Shown piece after piece: positions 44,230 to 52,809 of a stretch of 64,000 bases of DNA (positions within the stretch are counted from its first letter, which is position 1; the number at the start of each line of letters is the position of its first letter). Source of the DNA: Bernardetia sp. ABR2-2B (lineage in GTDB: Bacteria; Bacteroidota; Bacteroidia; Cytophagales; Bernardetiaceae); contig NZ_CP147020.1 in assembly GCF_037126435.1 (NCBI RefSeq), positions 4,415,001 through 4,479,000 of the forward strand, given 5' to 3'. The notes beneath the pieces are model-generated. The model had not been told where the DNA came from, searched no databases, and worked only from the letters and a program-made list of their open reading frames with translations. Position numbers and translations under genes: made by a program.

Positions 44230-44823
44230 ATGAAAGGAATAGAATTTATAAGAGAAGATGGAAAAACAGTAAAAGCAGTTATTGATTTGCGAGTTCATAA
44301 AGCTCTTTTTGATGAAATTTTTGCTCGTTATCAAGCCGAAAAATCAGCTAATCCAAATTCTAATATTCATACACATTCAGATACAAACATTGCTACTAAC
44401 GTATCAGGTTCGCACCAAGCTATCGCACAAAAAGCCATCGAAGAAGCAAGAACTTATTTAGGTACAAAACATGTAATGGGAGGAGTTTCTAGAAATGGAT
44501 TGGACTGTTCTGGACTAACTTATTTGGCTTTCAAAGAAGCTGGAGTGGAACTTTCAAGAGATTCTCGTTCACAGGCTGTAGGTGGTGTAGATATTTCTAT
44601 CGATAATGTAGAAGCTGGAGATTTGGTGTTTTTTGCGACAGGAAGCGACCCAAACCGTATTAGCCACGTCGGAATTATTACCAAGACTGGAAATAGCAGA
44701 GACGATTTAGAATTTATCCATACTTCTACGTCAAGAGGAGTAGTCGAAGAGCCTTTATTTCAGTATGATTATTGGCAAAAAGCCTATCGCCATGCTAGAC
44801 GTGTGATTAGTCCTTTGGCTTAA
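44230..44823 (+). CDS. NlpC/P60 family peptidase, apparently without a signal peptide
   Basis: 197 residues. The catalytic core is at the C-terminus: GLDCSGLTYLAFKEAGVELS with Cys at about 93, NRISHVGIITKTG with His at about 146, and EFIHTSTSRGV. AGDLVFFA is also typical. Such enzymes cut peptidoglycan stem peptides. The N-terminus (MKGIEFIREDGKTVKAVIDL) is polar with a Prevent-host-death/toxin-like look and shows no export signal, so it may act in the cytoplasm, use another export route, or be cleaved from a partner. A stress or effector role is open. Confidence 0.87.
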   Translation: MKGIEFIREDGKTVKAVIDLRVHKALFDEIFARYQAEKSANPNSNIHTHSDTNIATNVSGSHQAIAQKAIEEARTYLGTKHVMGGVSRNGLDCSGLTYLAFKEAGVELSRDSRSQAVGGVDISIDNVEAGDLVFFATGSDPNRISHVGIITKTGNSRDDLEFIHTSTSRGVVEEPLFQYDYWQKAYRHARRVISPLA

Positions 44824-44972
44824 ATAAATTTAGAAATTAGATTTTAGAAGTAATGAATTATTGATAACTGGTAAGTGAATACTACTAATGATTTACCGTT
44901 TTCGCCTACCTTTTCAATATTTAGTTTTTGACACAAATAAGTACGATAAAATACCCCTGTCCTAGACTCGGT

Positions 44973-45040
44973 GTTTTGGCAAATTTAGCAACTCGTTGAA
45001 TTTTACTTGTAGGTATGTTATCTTGTGATTTGCATTCCAT
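44973..45040 (-). pseudogene. Relic of the 5' end of an ABC1 kinase gene
   Basis: Reading the minus strand from ATG 45040 gives MECKSQDNIPTSKIQRVAKF, almost the same as the start of the kinase at 43986 (MERKSQDNIPTSKVQRAAKF). Similarity covers about 68 bp plus about 10 bp of leader and stops abruptly after the codons AKT. The rest of the gene is gone. Confidence 0.75.
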
Positions 45041-45187
45041 AAGGGTTTTTACAGGCAAAACACTTTTTATCTATTCTAACGATTATTATTTTGATTTAGA
45101 GCATACATAACTAAATTGTATTTACGTTAAAAAGGTAGATAGTTGTGATGGTTGTTGTAGAAATACAAATACACGGCTACAAGCTGA

Positions 45188-45436
45188 ATACATATTGCTC
45201 ACTCGGCAAAGCCAAGCGAGAGCCTTTTTATATCTTGTGAGGGACAGCAGGGGGGGAATATAAAAGCAATATATGATGTAGCTAAGATAGGCTCAACAGC
45301 TACAAATACTACAAGAGTACTAGGAGGTACATCTTTAGTACTTAATCAATATGCTCTTTACTCTATAGGTACTACTTATAATAACATAGACGATGGAAAA
45401 CAACAAACAACAGAAGAAACAAACGATGGGCAATAA
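45188..45436 (+). pseudogene. Orphan 3' coding fragment, possibly the tail of a larger (toxin-like) gene
   Basis: An open frame without a proper start, most convincing from 45257 (NIKAIYDVAKIGSTATNTTR, then VLGGTSLVLNQYALYSIGTT) to TAA 45434. The sequence is protein-like, hydrophobic and glycine-bearing, resembling a pre-toxin or membrane region near the C-terminus of large polymorphic-toxin or Rhs-type proteins. The small membrane protein at 45393 starts inside its tail. The identity is a guess. Confidence 0.35.
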
Positions 45437-45764
45437 AATTGTAACGATTTGCTCTATACTTTTTACAATACTTTTAATTGCACAATATGTTGTGAGATTT
45501 ATAAATGGAAATGAAAAAAATCGTCCTTGGGATACATCTACAAAACAGGAGTTTATGAATAAGTGTACAGTGCGATTTCCAAACCATGAGACAGATAGCC
45601 TAATGGTAGAAGAAATATGTCAATGTTGTCTTGATAAATTAATTGAGAACAAACATTCATATTATGAATATATATATTATATGTCTTCAGAGGAAGAGAG
45701 CGTGTATTTAGATCCTTGTATTGATACTATAAATGAAAAATATCAGTTGGGAAAAGGTCGTTAA
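45393..45764 (+). CDS. Small membrane-anchored protein with a Cys motif
   Basis: 123 residues with one N-terminal membrane segment (about 16-34, IVTICSILFTILLIAQYVV) and an outside domain with VEEICQCCLDKLIENKHSYY and DPCIDTINEKY; four cysteines could form disulfides. ATG 45393 overlaps the end of the fragment at 45188, as immunity genes overlap toxin tails; this is only a suggestion. No family is recognised. Confidence 0.6.
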   Translation: MENNKQQKKQTMGNKIVTICSILFTILLIAQYVVRFINGNEKNRPWDTSTKQEFMNKCTVRFPNHETDSLMVEEICQCCLDKLIENKHSYYEYIYYMSSEEESVYLDPCIDTINEKYQLGKGR

Positions 45765-46032
45765 CCCCCCAGTTGGGAGTAGTGTTCCAAAAGGAAAATA
45801 AAAAATAAAGTGTTAAGCGTAGTCTGCGACTACGATTTATCAGTTTGGCAAATCTTCAGATTTGCGAGTGTGGGTATTTTTGTATTTACTTGACTACATA
45901 AATCTGAAGATTTATATAACTGATAGGTCTTAGTTGCAAAATAAGCCCAACAGAGGAGGATTTACTTTTTTTTAAGTCATGCGAAATTAACTGATTACTG
46001 TTTACCAATTACGGCTAACTGATTTTTTTTCC
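45765..46032. other. Spacer with palindromes, no gene
   Basis: Holds the palindrome cluster 45818-45924 and degenerate ACTGATTACTG/ACCAATTAC-type repeats near 45980-46020, similar to those beside uvrB (9560-9590). No coding potential is seen. Confidence 0.5.
45818..45924. repeat. Cluster of three palindromes, two inside an outer stem
   Basis: CGTAGTC-TGC-GACTACG (45818-45834), GCAAATCT-TC-AGATTTGC (45848-45865) and ATAAATCT-GA-AGATTTAT (45898-45915). The last two are enclosed by TATCAGTT (45839-45846) and AACTGATA (45917-45924), giving a REP-pair-like structure of about 86 bp. Confidence 0.7.
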
Positions 46033-46040
46033 TAACTTTG
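46033..46040 (+). promoter_or_regulatory. TAnnTTTG -7 box of the cystathionine beta-synthase gene
   Basis: TAACTTTG, 50 bp upstream of the start codon, in good agreement with the consensus. No clear -33 element is seen. Confidence 0.5.
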
Positions 46041-46089
46041 CACCATTAGCTAAACAAGACAAAAACACTCAAAATCAATAAAGATAACT

Positions 46090-47466
46090 ATGCGTTATTA
46101 CAACCACATCATCGATACAGTAGGCAATACGCCACTTGTAAAACTCAACAGCGTAAACAAAGGAATAAAAGGAACAATCTTAGTAAAAGTAGAGTACCTA
46201 AACCCAGGTAACTCTATGAAAGACCGTATTGGTCTGAAAATGATTGAAGATGCCGAAAAAGCAGGACTTCTCAAACCTGGGGGAACTGTCATTGAAGGAA
46301 CATCTGGAAATACAGGAATGGGATTGGCTCTGACTGCCATTGCTAGAGGTTACAAATGTATTTTTACAGTTTCAGATAAGCAATCTCAAGAAAAAATTGA
46401 TATTCTTCGTGCTTTAGGTGCAGAAGTTATCGTTTGTCCTACTAATGTTACACCAGATGACCCTCGTTCTTATTATTCGGTGGCACAGCGCAAAAATAAA
46501 GAAATAGAAAACTCATTTTATCCAAATCAGTACGATAACAAATCCAATCAACAAGCACATTACGAAACTACTGCGCCAGAAATTTGGAAAGATACAGATG
46601 GTAAAATTACGCATTATGTGGCAGGTGTAGGTACAGGTGGTTCTATGTGTGGAACATCAAGATACCTGAAAGAGCAAAATCCTGATATTGTTACTGTGGG
46701 AGTAGATTCTTATGGTTCTATTTTCAAAAAACTAAAGGATACAGGCATTTTTGATGAGAAAGAAGTTTATCCATATCTTACAGAAGGAATTGGAGAAGAT
46801 ATTTTGCCAGAAAATGTAGAAATGGATTTGATAGACCATTTTGTAAAAGTTACTGATAAAGATAGTGCAATCATGACAAGAAGAATGGCTCGTGAGGAAG
46901 GACTTTTTATTGGTTGGTCGTGTGGTGCTGCTGTTTTTGGAGCATTAGAATATGCAAAAGAAAACTTGAAAGAAGATGATGTAATGGTTGTTATTTTGCC
47001 AGACCACGGAACTCGTTATTTGGGCAAAATCTATAATGACAACTGGATGAAAGACCATGGATTCTTAGAAAGAGAATATGCAACAGCTGGAGATATTATC
47101 CAAAGTAAAAACGGACAATCTAAACTTTTGGTGATTGACGAAGATATGAAAGTAGGGGAAGCTGTCAGAATGATGAGTAAAGAAGGAATTTCTCAGCTTC
47201 CTGTTAGTGATAACAAAAAAGAAAATATTGTGGGAAGCCTTGTAGATTCAAAAACACTTTCAAAACTTATTGACAACCCATCTTTGAAAGATATGCCTGT
47301 AAAAGATATTATGGATAGTCCATTCACATTTGTGGCAATGAACAATACAGTAGATGTTCTTTCTTCGCTTATCAACAAAGACAATCCAGCACTTTTGGTA
47401 AGAGATGAAAAACAAGATGTTCATATTATCACTCAACAAGATTTATTGATGGCATTAGCTAAATAA
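46090..47466 (+). CDS. Cystathionine beta-synthase (PLP enzyme with C-terminal CBS pair)
   Basis: 458 residues. The catalytic domain (about 1-325) has DTVGNTPLVKLNSV, LNPGNSMKDRIGLKM with the PLP lysine at about 44, EGTSGNTGMGLAL, and YVAGVGTGGSMCGTSRYLKE. Two CBS domains follow (about 345-458): KVGEAVRMMSKEGISQLPVSD and PVKDIMDSPFTFVAMNNTVD. The length and CBS pair favour a cystathionine beta-synthase over a plain cysteine synthase; the reaction is serine plus homocysteine (or a close variant), in the cytoplasm. Adenosyl-type ligands may bind the CBS pair. Confidence 0.88.
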   Translation: MRYYNHIIDTVGNTPLVKLNSVNKGIKGTILVKVEYLNPGNSMKDRIGLKMIEDAEKAGLLKPGGTVIEGTSGNTGMGLALTAIARGYKCIFTVSDKQSQEKIDILRALGAEVIVCPTNVTPDDPRSYYSVAQRKNKEIENSFYPNQYDNKSNQQAHYETTAPEIWKDTDGKITHYVAGVGTGGSMCGTSRYLKEQNPDIVTVGVDSYGSIFKKLKDTGIFDEKEVYPYLTEGIGEDILPENVEMDLIDHFVKVTDKDSAIMTRRMAREEGLFIGWSCGAAVFGALEYAKENLKEDDVMVVILPDHGTRYLGKIYNDNWMKDHGFLEREYATAGDIIQSKNGQSKLLVIDEDMKVGEAVRMMSKEGISQLPVSDNKKENIVGSLVDSKTLSKLIDNPSLKDMPVKDIMDSPFTFVAMNNTVDVLSSLINKDNPALLVRDEKQDVHIITQQDLLMALAK

Positions 47467-47490
47467 TATAATCTCTTGTTGATTCCAATC

Positions 47491-47530
47491 AAAAAGCCGT
47501 AATTCTATAACTTTAGAATTACGGCTTTTT
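47491..47530 (+). terminator. Strong terminator after the cystathionine beta-synthase gene
   Basis: A 17-bp perfect stem: AAAAAGCCGTAATTCTA (47491-47507) and TAGAATTACGGCTTTTT (47514-47530), with a T-run. The rest of the 47531-47838 spacer has no recognised feature. Confidence 0.85.
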
Positions 47531-47838
47531 TATAAAAAAGAATCAAAATACATAGACAGCTTCATTCAAATTATTGAGCAGTACAATAGTTTTGTTGAAT
47601 GTAAAGGTGTCAAAAACTGTTATGTGTAATAAAAGTTAAACAAAAGTTGCTTGTTTGGAAAACAATTTGTCTTGAAATAGATTATTAGACTTACCTACAA
47701 AAAGTAAGATAGACTATACAAATTTGATATTACCCTCTTTTATTAGGTTTGATAGCACTCTTTGCTTCTACTCTTAACACACACAGTAGAACATTTTTTT
47801 AACTTTCAATCTCATTTTTTAGACTCGTTTATTATATT

Positions 47839-48747
47839 ATGATTCCTATTTCTTTCGAAAAAATAGCCTCTTTAAAACCTCTTTTTGAAGACCCAAAAAG
47901 TAGTGAGCAACAACTACTAAAAAAATATGCTGATAGTCGCTCTCGTTTTGTTTCTGTTAATGGTTCTTTAGTTCATTATAGAGAAGAAGGAACTGGTGAA
48001 CCTTTGGTTTTAATCCATGGAGCTTTTTCATCTCTTCATACATTCGAAGATTGGACTAAGCCCCTTTCTGAAAATTATAGAGTTATTTCATTAGATTTAC
48101 CTGGTTTTGGACTGACAGGAGCAATGTCAGAAGATGACTACTGCTTGGAAAATTATATGACCTATTTAGAAATATTTTTAGACAGGTTAGATATAAAAAA
48201 ATGTGCTATTGCTGGTAACTCATTAGGAGGTTGGATTGCTTGGGAATATGCATTAAGGCATCAAGAACAAATAGAGAAATTGGTACTTATCTCAGCAGCA
48301 GGTTTTGTAGATGATGGAAGTATTCCTACTCCTTTTAAACTTGCCAAACTTCCTGTCTTTGGTAAAGTATTTAAATATGCACTTCAGAAGCCTATTTTTG
48401 AAAAATTTGTAAGAGAAGTATATTGTGATCAGTCAGTAGTTTGTGAAGAAACAATCAATCGTTATTTTGATTTTTTTACTCGTGATTGTAATATGAAAGC
48501 ATTTTTTAATATCATAAATCAAGAATTACATGATAATACAGAAAAATTGAGAAATCTTTATACTCCAACTCTGATTATTTGGGGTAAAGAAGATGCTTGG
48601 TTGCCTGCCCAAAATGCTCGTCGTTTTAGTGAATTATTACCAAATAATAGAATGCTCATCTATGAAGGAGTAGGACATATTCCTATGGAAGAAGCTCCCA
48701 AAAAGACAGTTAAAGTAGTTTCCGAATTTTTGTTAGAAGATTTTTAA
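47839..48747 (+). CDS. Alpha/beta hydrolase
   Basis: 302 residues. After a helical N-terminus (about 1-35), VHYREEGTGEPLVLIHGAFSSLHTF marks the core with the oxyanion loop, CAIAGNSLGGWIAWEYALRH carries the nucleophile serine, IIWGKEDAWLP the aspartate and YEGVGHIPMEEAP the histidine. It has no export signal. Closest in style are carboxylesterase/haloperoxidase-like hydrolases; the substrate cannot be told. It is a single gene. Confidence 0.9.
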   Translation: MIPISFEKIASLKPLFEDPKSSEQQLLKKYADSRSRFVSVNGSLVHYREEGTGEPLVLIHGAFSSLHTFEDWTKPLSENYRVISLDLPGFGLTGAMSEDDYCLENYMTYLEIFLDRLDIKKCAIAGNSLGGWIAWEYALRHQEQIEKLVLISAAGFVDDGSIPTPFKLAKLPVFGKVFKYALQKPIFEKFVREVYCDQSVVCEETINRYFDFFTRDCNMKAFFNIINQELHDNTEKLRNLYTPTLIIWGKEDAWLPAQNARRFSELLPNNRMLIYEGVGHIPMEEAPKKTVKVVSEFLLEDF

Positions 48748-48796
48748 ATCTAAAAATACATTTTTGAGAGTATTTTGACTTCCTTAAAGATTCGAT

Positions 48797-48838
48797 AAAT
48801 CCATTACTTTTCTGATTTTTCAGAACAGTAATGGATTT
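48797..48838 (+). terminator. Terminator after the hydrolase gene
   Basis: AAATCCATTAC (48797-48807) pairs with GTAATGGATTT (48828-48838), with additional pairing inside, followed by T8. Confidence 0.75.
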
Positions 48839-48844
48839 TTTTTG

Positions 48845-48852
48845 TAGTTTTG
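48845..48852 (+). promoter_or_regulatory. TAnnTTTG -7 box of carA
   Basis: TAGTTTTG lies 66 bp upstream of the carA start codon, directly after the preceding terminator. Confidence 0.45.
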
Positions 48853-48917
48853 CACATTTGAAAGTCAGTAAATCGTAATCATTATATCATCTACTCAAAA
48901 GAACTAGAGAACGAATT

Positions 48918-50027
48918 ATGGAAAATCAGAAAAAAGCAGTTTTACTCCTCGCAGATGGAACAAGATATGAAGGTATCGCTATCGGAAAAATAGGCACAAC
49001 AGGTGGCGAAATTTGTTTTAATACAGGAATGACAGGCTACCAAGAAATTTATACCGACCCTTCTTATTTTGGACAAATTGTAATAAATACTAGTTCGCAC
49101 ATCGGTAATTATGGAACAATAGACGCTGAAAATGAGTCTGCAGACGTTAAAATAAACGGTCTTGTAGTTCGTAATTTTTCGGATATTCATTCAAGAAATT
49201 TAGCTGATGATTCTCTTCAAAACTACCTTGAAAAAGCAGGTATTTCAGGGATTGCAGAGGTTGATACTCGCTCTTTAGTTCGTCATATTCGTAATAAAGG
49301 TGCAATGAATGCCATTATTTCTTCAGAAGATTTATCAGAGGAAGAATTACAAAAACGCCTTGCAGAAGTTCCTGATATGAACGGCTTAGAACTCTCTTCT
49401 AAGGTTACGACAAAAGAAACTTATACCGTTGGCGATGAAAATTCAGAAATACGAGTAGCTGTTTTAGATTTGGGAATCAAAACAAATATTTTGAGAAGTT
49501 TGGCGCAACGAGGCGTATTTTGTAAAGTGTTTCCTGCCAAAACTTCTGTAAAAGAATTATTAGAGTTTAATCCAACAGGCTTTTTCCTTTCTAATGGACC
49601 TGGTGATCCTGCTGCAATGGATTACGCTGTCAAGACAACAAAAGAACTTTTAGAGTTAAATAAACCAATTTTTGGAATCTGTCTAGGACATCAAATTTTG
49701 GCTCTTGCTGGTGGACTTTCTACTTACAAAATGTTCAACGGACATAGAGGACTTAATCACCCAGTTAAGAATTTAGAATTAGGAAACTGCGAAATAACTT
49801 CTCAAAATCACGGTTTTGGTGTCGATAGAGAATTTTTAAATACACAGAATGAAGTCGTAGAAACACATAAAAACTTAAATGATAAAAGTGTTGCAGGAAT
49901 TCGCTTTAAAAACAAAAAGGCTTTTTCGGTACAATATCACCCAGAGTCTTCTCCTGGCCCTCACGATTCTCGTTATCTTTTTGACCAGTTTGTAGAGATG
50001 ATGCAGAAGGAAAAAGTAATGGCTTAG
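48918..50027 (+). CDS. carA: Carbamoyl-phosphate synthase small subunit
   Basis: 369 residues, normal length. The N-terminal domain has LLLADGTRYEGIAIGKIG, GEICFNTGMTGYQEIYTDPSY and GISGIAEVDTRSLVRHIRNKGAM. The glutamine amidotransferase domain (about 180-365) has LSNGPGDPAAMDYA, the nucleophile Cys in FGICLGHQILALA, and VQYHPESSPGPHDS with the His/Glu pair. It supplies ammonia to CarB for arginine and pyrimidine synthesis. carB is not adjacent; dnaN follows after a 468-bp spacer. Confidence 0.98.
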   Translation: MENQKKAVLLLADGTRYEGIAIGKIGTTGGEICFNTGMTGYQEIYTDPSYFGQIVINTSSHIGNYGTIDAENESADVKINGLVVRNFSDIHSRNLADDSLQNYLEKAGISGIAEVDTRSLVRHIRNKGAMNAIISSEDLSEEELQKRLAEVPDMNGLELSSKVTTKETYTVGDENSEIRVAVLDLGIKTNILRSLAQRGVFCKVFPAKTSVKELLEFNPTGFFLSNGPGDPAAMDYAVKTTKELLELNKPIFGICLGHQILALAGGLSTYKMFNGHRGLNHPVKNLELGNCEITSQNHGFGVDREFLNTQNEVVETHKNLNDKSVAGIRFKNKKAFSVQYHPESSPGPHDSRYLFDQFVEMMQKEKVMA

Positions 50028-50443
50028 TTAATGCTAATTCACCTGTTACAACTGATTAGCGAGTGATTTGGATGATATTTATGATAAAATTAAGATGAAT
50101 ACAAACTGAGATAATAATTGCTATTTTTTGCTGTATTATCCTGTAATACTGTACCCTACTAGTTTTATTAAACACAGAGTTACAGAGAACGCAGAGAATA
50201 AAAATACATTTTTTAAGAATAAATTATTTTGAAATTAAATTATTCAAATAGTATTTTGTATTATCTGTATTTTAAAATCCTACCAATCCTTAACCAATCA
50301 TACACTACAAAAAATGGTAAGGTACAGTAATCCTGTAATTATCATACTAATCATAAAAAATCACTTGCCAATCACATATAAGTTATTAAGAAAAAAGTCA
50401 AAGAAATTTCCTCAAAGGTTATGGTATGGTACTACAAATTTTT
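50028..50443. other. Spacer with dispersed repeats, no gene
   Basis: Contains the 30-bp repeat 50170-50199 and the 17-bp stretch 50358-50374, shared with 31725. A 61-codon frame at 50314 is low-complexity (Ile/Lys/Ser) and not called. Confidence 0.5.
50170..50199. repeat. 30-bp dispersed repeat (copy 2)
   Basis: AAACACAGAGTTACAGAGAA plus ten further bases match the reverse complement of 29733-29762 with one mismatch. Confidence 0.75.
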
Positions 50444-50451
50444 ATCTTTGT
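50444..50451 (+). promoter_or_regulatory. TAnnTTTG -7 box of dnaN
   Basis: TATCTTTG, 45 bp upstream of the dnaN start; spacing similar to the other -7 boxes in this window. Confidence 0.5.
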
Positions 50452-50495
50452 AGTCATACAAAAAATAAAAATTTATCATTTAATATAGATACGAT

Positions 50496-51620
50496 ATGAA
50501 GTTTATTGTTTCATCGGCTGCGCTGCTCAAACAACTCAATTCGCTCAAAGGACTTGTTCCTAGCAACCCTGTTATTCCGATTTTAGAAAACTTTTTATTT
50601 GAGATTAGTGATGGTCTTTTGCGTGTAACGGCTTCCGATTTACAAAATGCAATGACTTTAGAAACGGCTGTTGAAACAGATGAAAAAGCAAATGTAGCTG
50701 TTCCTGCTCGTATGCTTTTGGATACGCTTCGCAATTTGCCAGAGCAACCAATCACTTTTACGATTGATACAGAATCTCACGGTATCGAAATTTTATCAGA
50801 TAACGGTCGCTACACATTGGCTGGAGAAGATGCTGGTGATTTTCCTCGTCCTGCCGAGCCAAAAAATACGACAAACTTAATGTTTTCGTCTGATGTTATT
50901 TCAAGTGCTATTTCGTATGCTCTTTTTGCTGTTAGTTCGGACGAAATGAAACCAGCAATGAATGGTATTTTTGTTAATCTAACTGATGGAAAAACAAATT
51001 TTGTAGCTACAGATTCCCATCGTTTGGTGCGTTATAGCTACGAAGGAACAGAAGGAAATAGTAATTCTTCTATTATTATCCCAGGAAAAGCCTTTGAGCA
51101 ACTCAAAAATGCCTTACCTTCTTCTCCACAAGAGATTCAATTAGAATTTAATGATACAAATGTCTTTTTTAGCTTTGCCAATATCAAAATGGTAAGTCGT
51201 TTGATTGATGAGCGTTTTCCAGATTATGAAAATGTAATTCCGACAAGCAACGATAAAAATCTAAATATTGACCGTTCACAATTATTGGGTTCTTTGAAGC
51301 GTATTTCTATTTATGCGAACAAAACATCTCAACAAATTCGTTTCAAATTAGAAAATAACAACTTACTTATTTCGGCAGAAGATGTTGATTTCTCAAATGA
51401 AGCAAAAGAAAACTTGCCTTGTGATTATGATGGCGATAACTTAGAAATTGGCTTTAATGGCAAGTTCTTGATGGAAATGCTTTCTAATCTGAATTGTGAT
51501 ACTGTTCATTTTGAGTTTTCAGAGCCAAACCGTGCTGCTTTGATGTACCCAAATGAAGCAGCAGAAAGTGAAAATATTTTGATGCTCGTAATGCCAGTTA
51601 TGCTAAATAATTATTATTAA
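50496..51620 (+). CDS. dnaN: DNA polymerase III beta subunit (sliding clamp)
   Basis: 374 residues, full length with the three clamp domains. MKFIVSSAALLKQLNSLKGL starts domain 1, FVATDSHRLVRYSYEG belongs to domain 2, SRLIDERFPDYENVIPTS joins domains 2 and 3, and LMLVMPVMLNNYY is a slightly unusual form of the C-terminal MPMRL motif. The dimer ring tethers polymerase III to DNA. It is not beside dnaA or recF here, as is usual in this phylum. Confidence 0.98.
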   Translation: MKFIVSSAALLKQLNSLKGLVPSNPVIPILENFLFEISDGLLRVTASDLQNAMTLETAVETDEKANVAVPARMLLDTLRNLPEQPITFTIDTESHGIEILSDNGRYTLAGEDAGDFPRPAEPKNTTNLMFSSDVISSAISYALFAVSSDEMKPAMNGIFVNLTDGKTNFVATDSHRLVRYSYEGTEGNSNSSIIIPGKAFEQLKNALPSSPQEIQLEFNDTNVFFSFANIKMVSRLIDERFPDYENVIPTSNDKNLNIDRSQLLGSLKRISIYANKTSQQIRFKLENNNLLISAEDVDFSNEAKENLPCDYDGDNLEIGFNGKFLMEMLSNLNCDTVHFEFSEPNRAALMYPNEAAESENILMLVMPVMLNNYY

Positions 51621-51656
51621 TAGATTGATTATTTAGTTCTGAAATAACTTTTTCTC

Positions 51657-51696
51657 AAAAATCCTTTATAAATTAGATTTGTAAAGGATTTTTTTT
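51657..51696 (+). terminator. Terminator after dnaN
   Basis: AAATCCTTTA pairs with TAAAGGATTT across a loop of about 13 nt, followed by T8. Confidence 0.75.
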
Positions 51697-51784
51697 GTTG
51701 AGTGAAAATTGAACCTTAACTTAAGGTATTGATAATCAATGTATTAATTCCGTAATCTGTAATCCGTAATTTTTAATTCTTCTT

Positions 51785-52732
51785 ATGCTTTCTCCAGTTA
51801 TTTTATTTGTGTATAAGCGTTCTAATCATACTAGGCAAGTTTTGGAAGCTTTGTCTGTCTGTGAAAATGTAGAAAAAACTCCTCTCATTATTTATTCTGA
51901 TGGAGCAAAAATAAGTTCCTCTTCAAAAGATAGAGAAGAGATTGAACAGACTAGACAGGTTTTGAGAGAATTTAAAGAAAAAAAAGAACATCTTTTTTTA
52001 AGCATAGAAATCTATGAATCTGAATCAAATAAAGGATTAGCCAAATCGGTAAAAGAAGGAATTACGGAGCAAATCAATAAATACGGAAAAGTAATAGTTT
52101 TGGAAGATGACATTGTTCCACAAAAAGGCTTTTTGAATTATATGAATGAAGCCTTAGAAAAATATAAAAATGAAGATAAAGTATGGGGAATATCATCGTA
52201 TGCGTACCCATTAGAAAATTCAACTAATGTAGAAGAAGATACTTTTTTCTTACCAATTAATTCTTCTTGGGGTTGGGCTACTTGGAAAACAACTTGGGAT
52301 AAAATAGATTTTGATATAGAAAGTATTTTTCAAAAATTTAATCAAAACTCTATTACTCAGAAAGAACTTAACTTCGGAGATTATTATTACTACCAAATCT
52401 TGGAAGCACAGAAAAACAATCAAGTAGATTCTTGGGCTGGATTCTTGATGGCAACCATGTTTTTAGAAAAAGGTTGTTTTCTGTTCCCAAAATATTCTTT
52501 ATCAAGAAATATAGGTTTTGATGCAACAGGAACACACTGTACAGAAGAAGATTTATTTTTCAGTAGTCCTGTAATTGATTCTATAAAGCTAAAAACGATT
52601 CCAATTACGGTTGAAAATGAAGGAAGAAAAGAAGTAGAAAAAACACTTAAAAAGCAGTTTGGCAAACCCTCCATTTTCAAAAGAATTCAGAATAAACTGA
52701 ATCCAAAATCTCCTTATTTTATCTTAAAATAA
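51785..52732 (+). CDS. Glycosyltransferase (GT-A fold, GT2/GNT-I-like)
   Basis: 315 residues. VILFVYKRSNHTRQVLEAL starts the nucleotide-binding domain; YGKVIVLEDDIVPQKGFLNYMNEAL carries the acidic metal-binding motif (EDD), and SSWGWATWKTTWDKID is a conserved acceptor-side motif of such sugar transferases acting on surface polysaccharides. It probably transfers a sugar for exopolysaccharide or LPS O-antigen. No polysaccharide cluster surrounds it. The next gene follows after 77 bp, so co-transcription is possible. Confidence 0.85.
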   Translation: MLSPVILFVYKRSNHTRQVLEALSVCENVEKTPLIIYSDGAKISSSSKDREEIEQTRQVLREFKEKKEHLFLSIEIYESESNKGLAKSVKEGITEQINKYGKVIVLEDDIVPQKGFLNYMNEALEKYKNEDKVWGISSYAYPLENSTNVEEDTFFLPINSSWGWATWKTTWDKIDFDIESIFQKFNQNSITQKELNFGDYYYYQILEAQKNNQVDSWAGFLMATMFLEKGCFLFPKYSLSRNIGFDATGTHCTEEDLFFSSPVIDSIKLKTIPITVENEGRKEVEKTLKKQFGKPSIFKRIQNKLNPKSPYFILK

Positions 52733-52809
52733 AACTTGACTAACTATTTTTGCTTTATCAAGTTCTTCTATTCAAATGACTTCTTTCTATTCTATGATTT
52801 TCTATTTTT

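Noticed and set aside
45161-45250. tRNA or structured RNA in the GC-richer stretch containing CTCGGCAAAGCC
   Set aside because: No cloverleaf can be drawn; only a small hairpin is present.
31725-50374. 17-bp shared sequence AAATCACTTGCCAATCA at 31725 and 50358
   Set aside because: Only two copies and no structure; kept as a note, not enough for an element.
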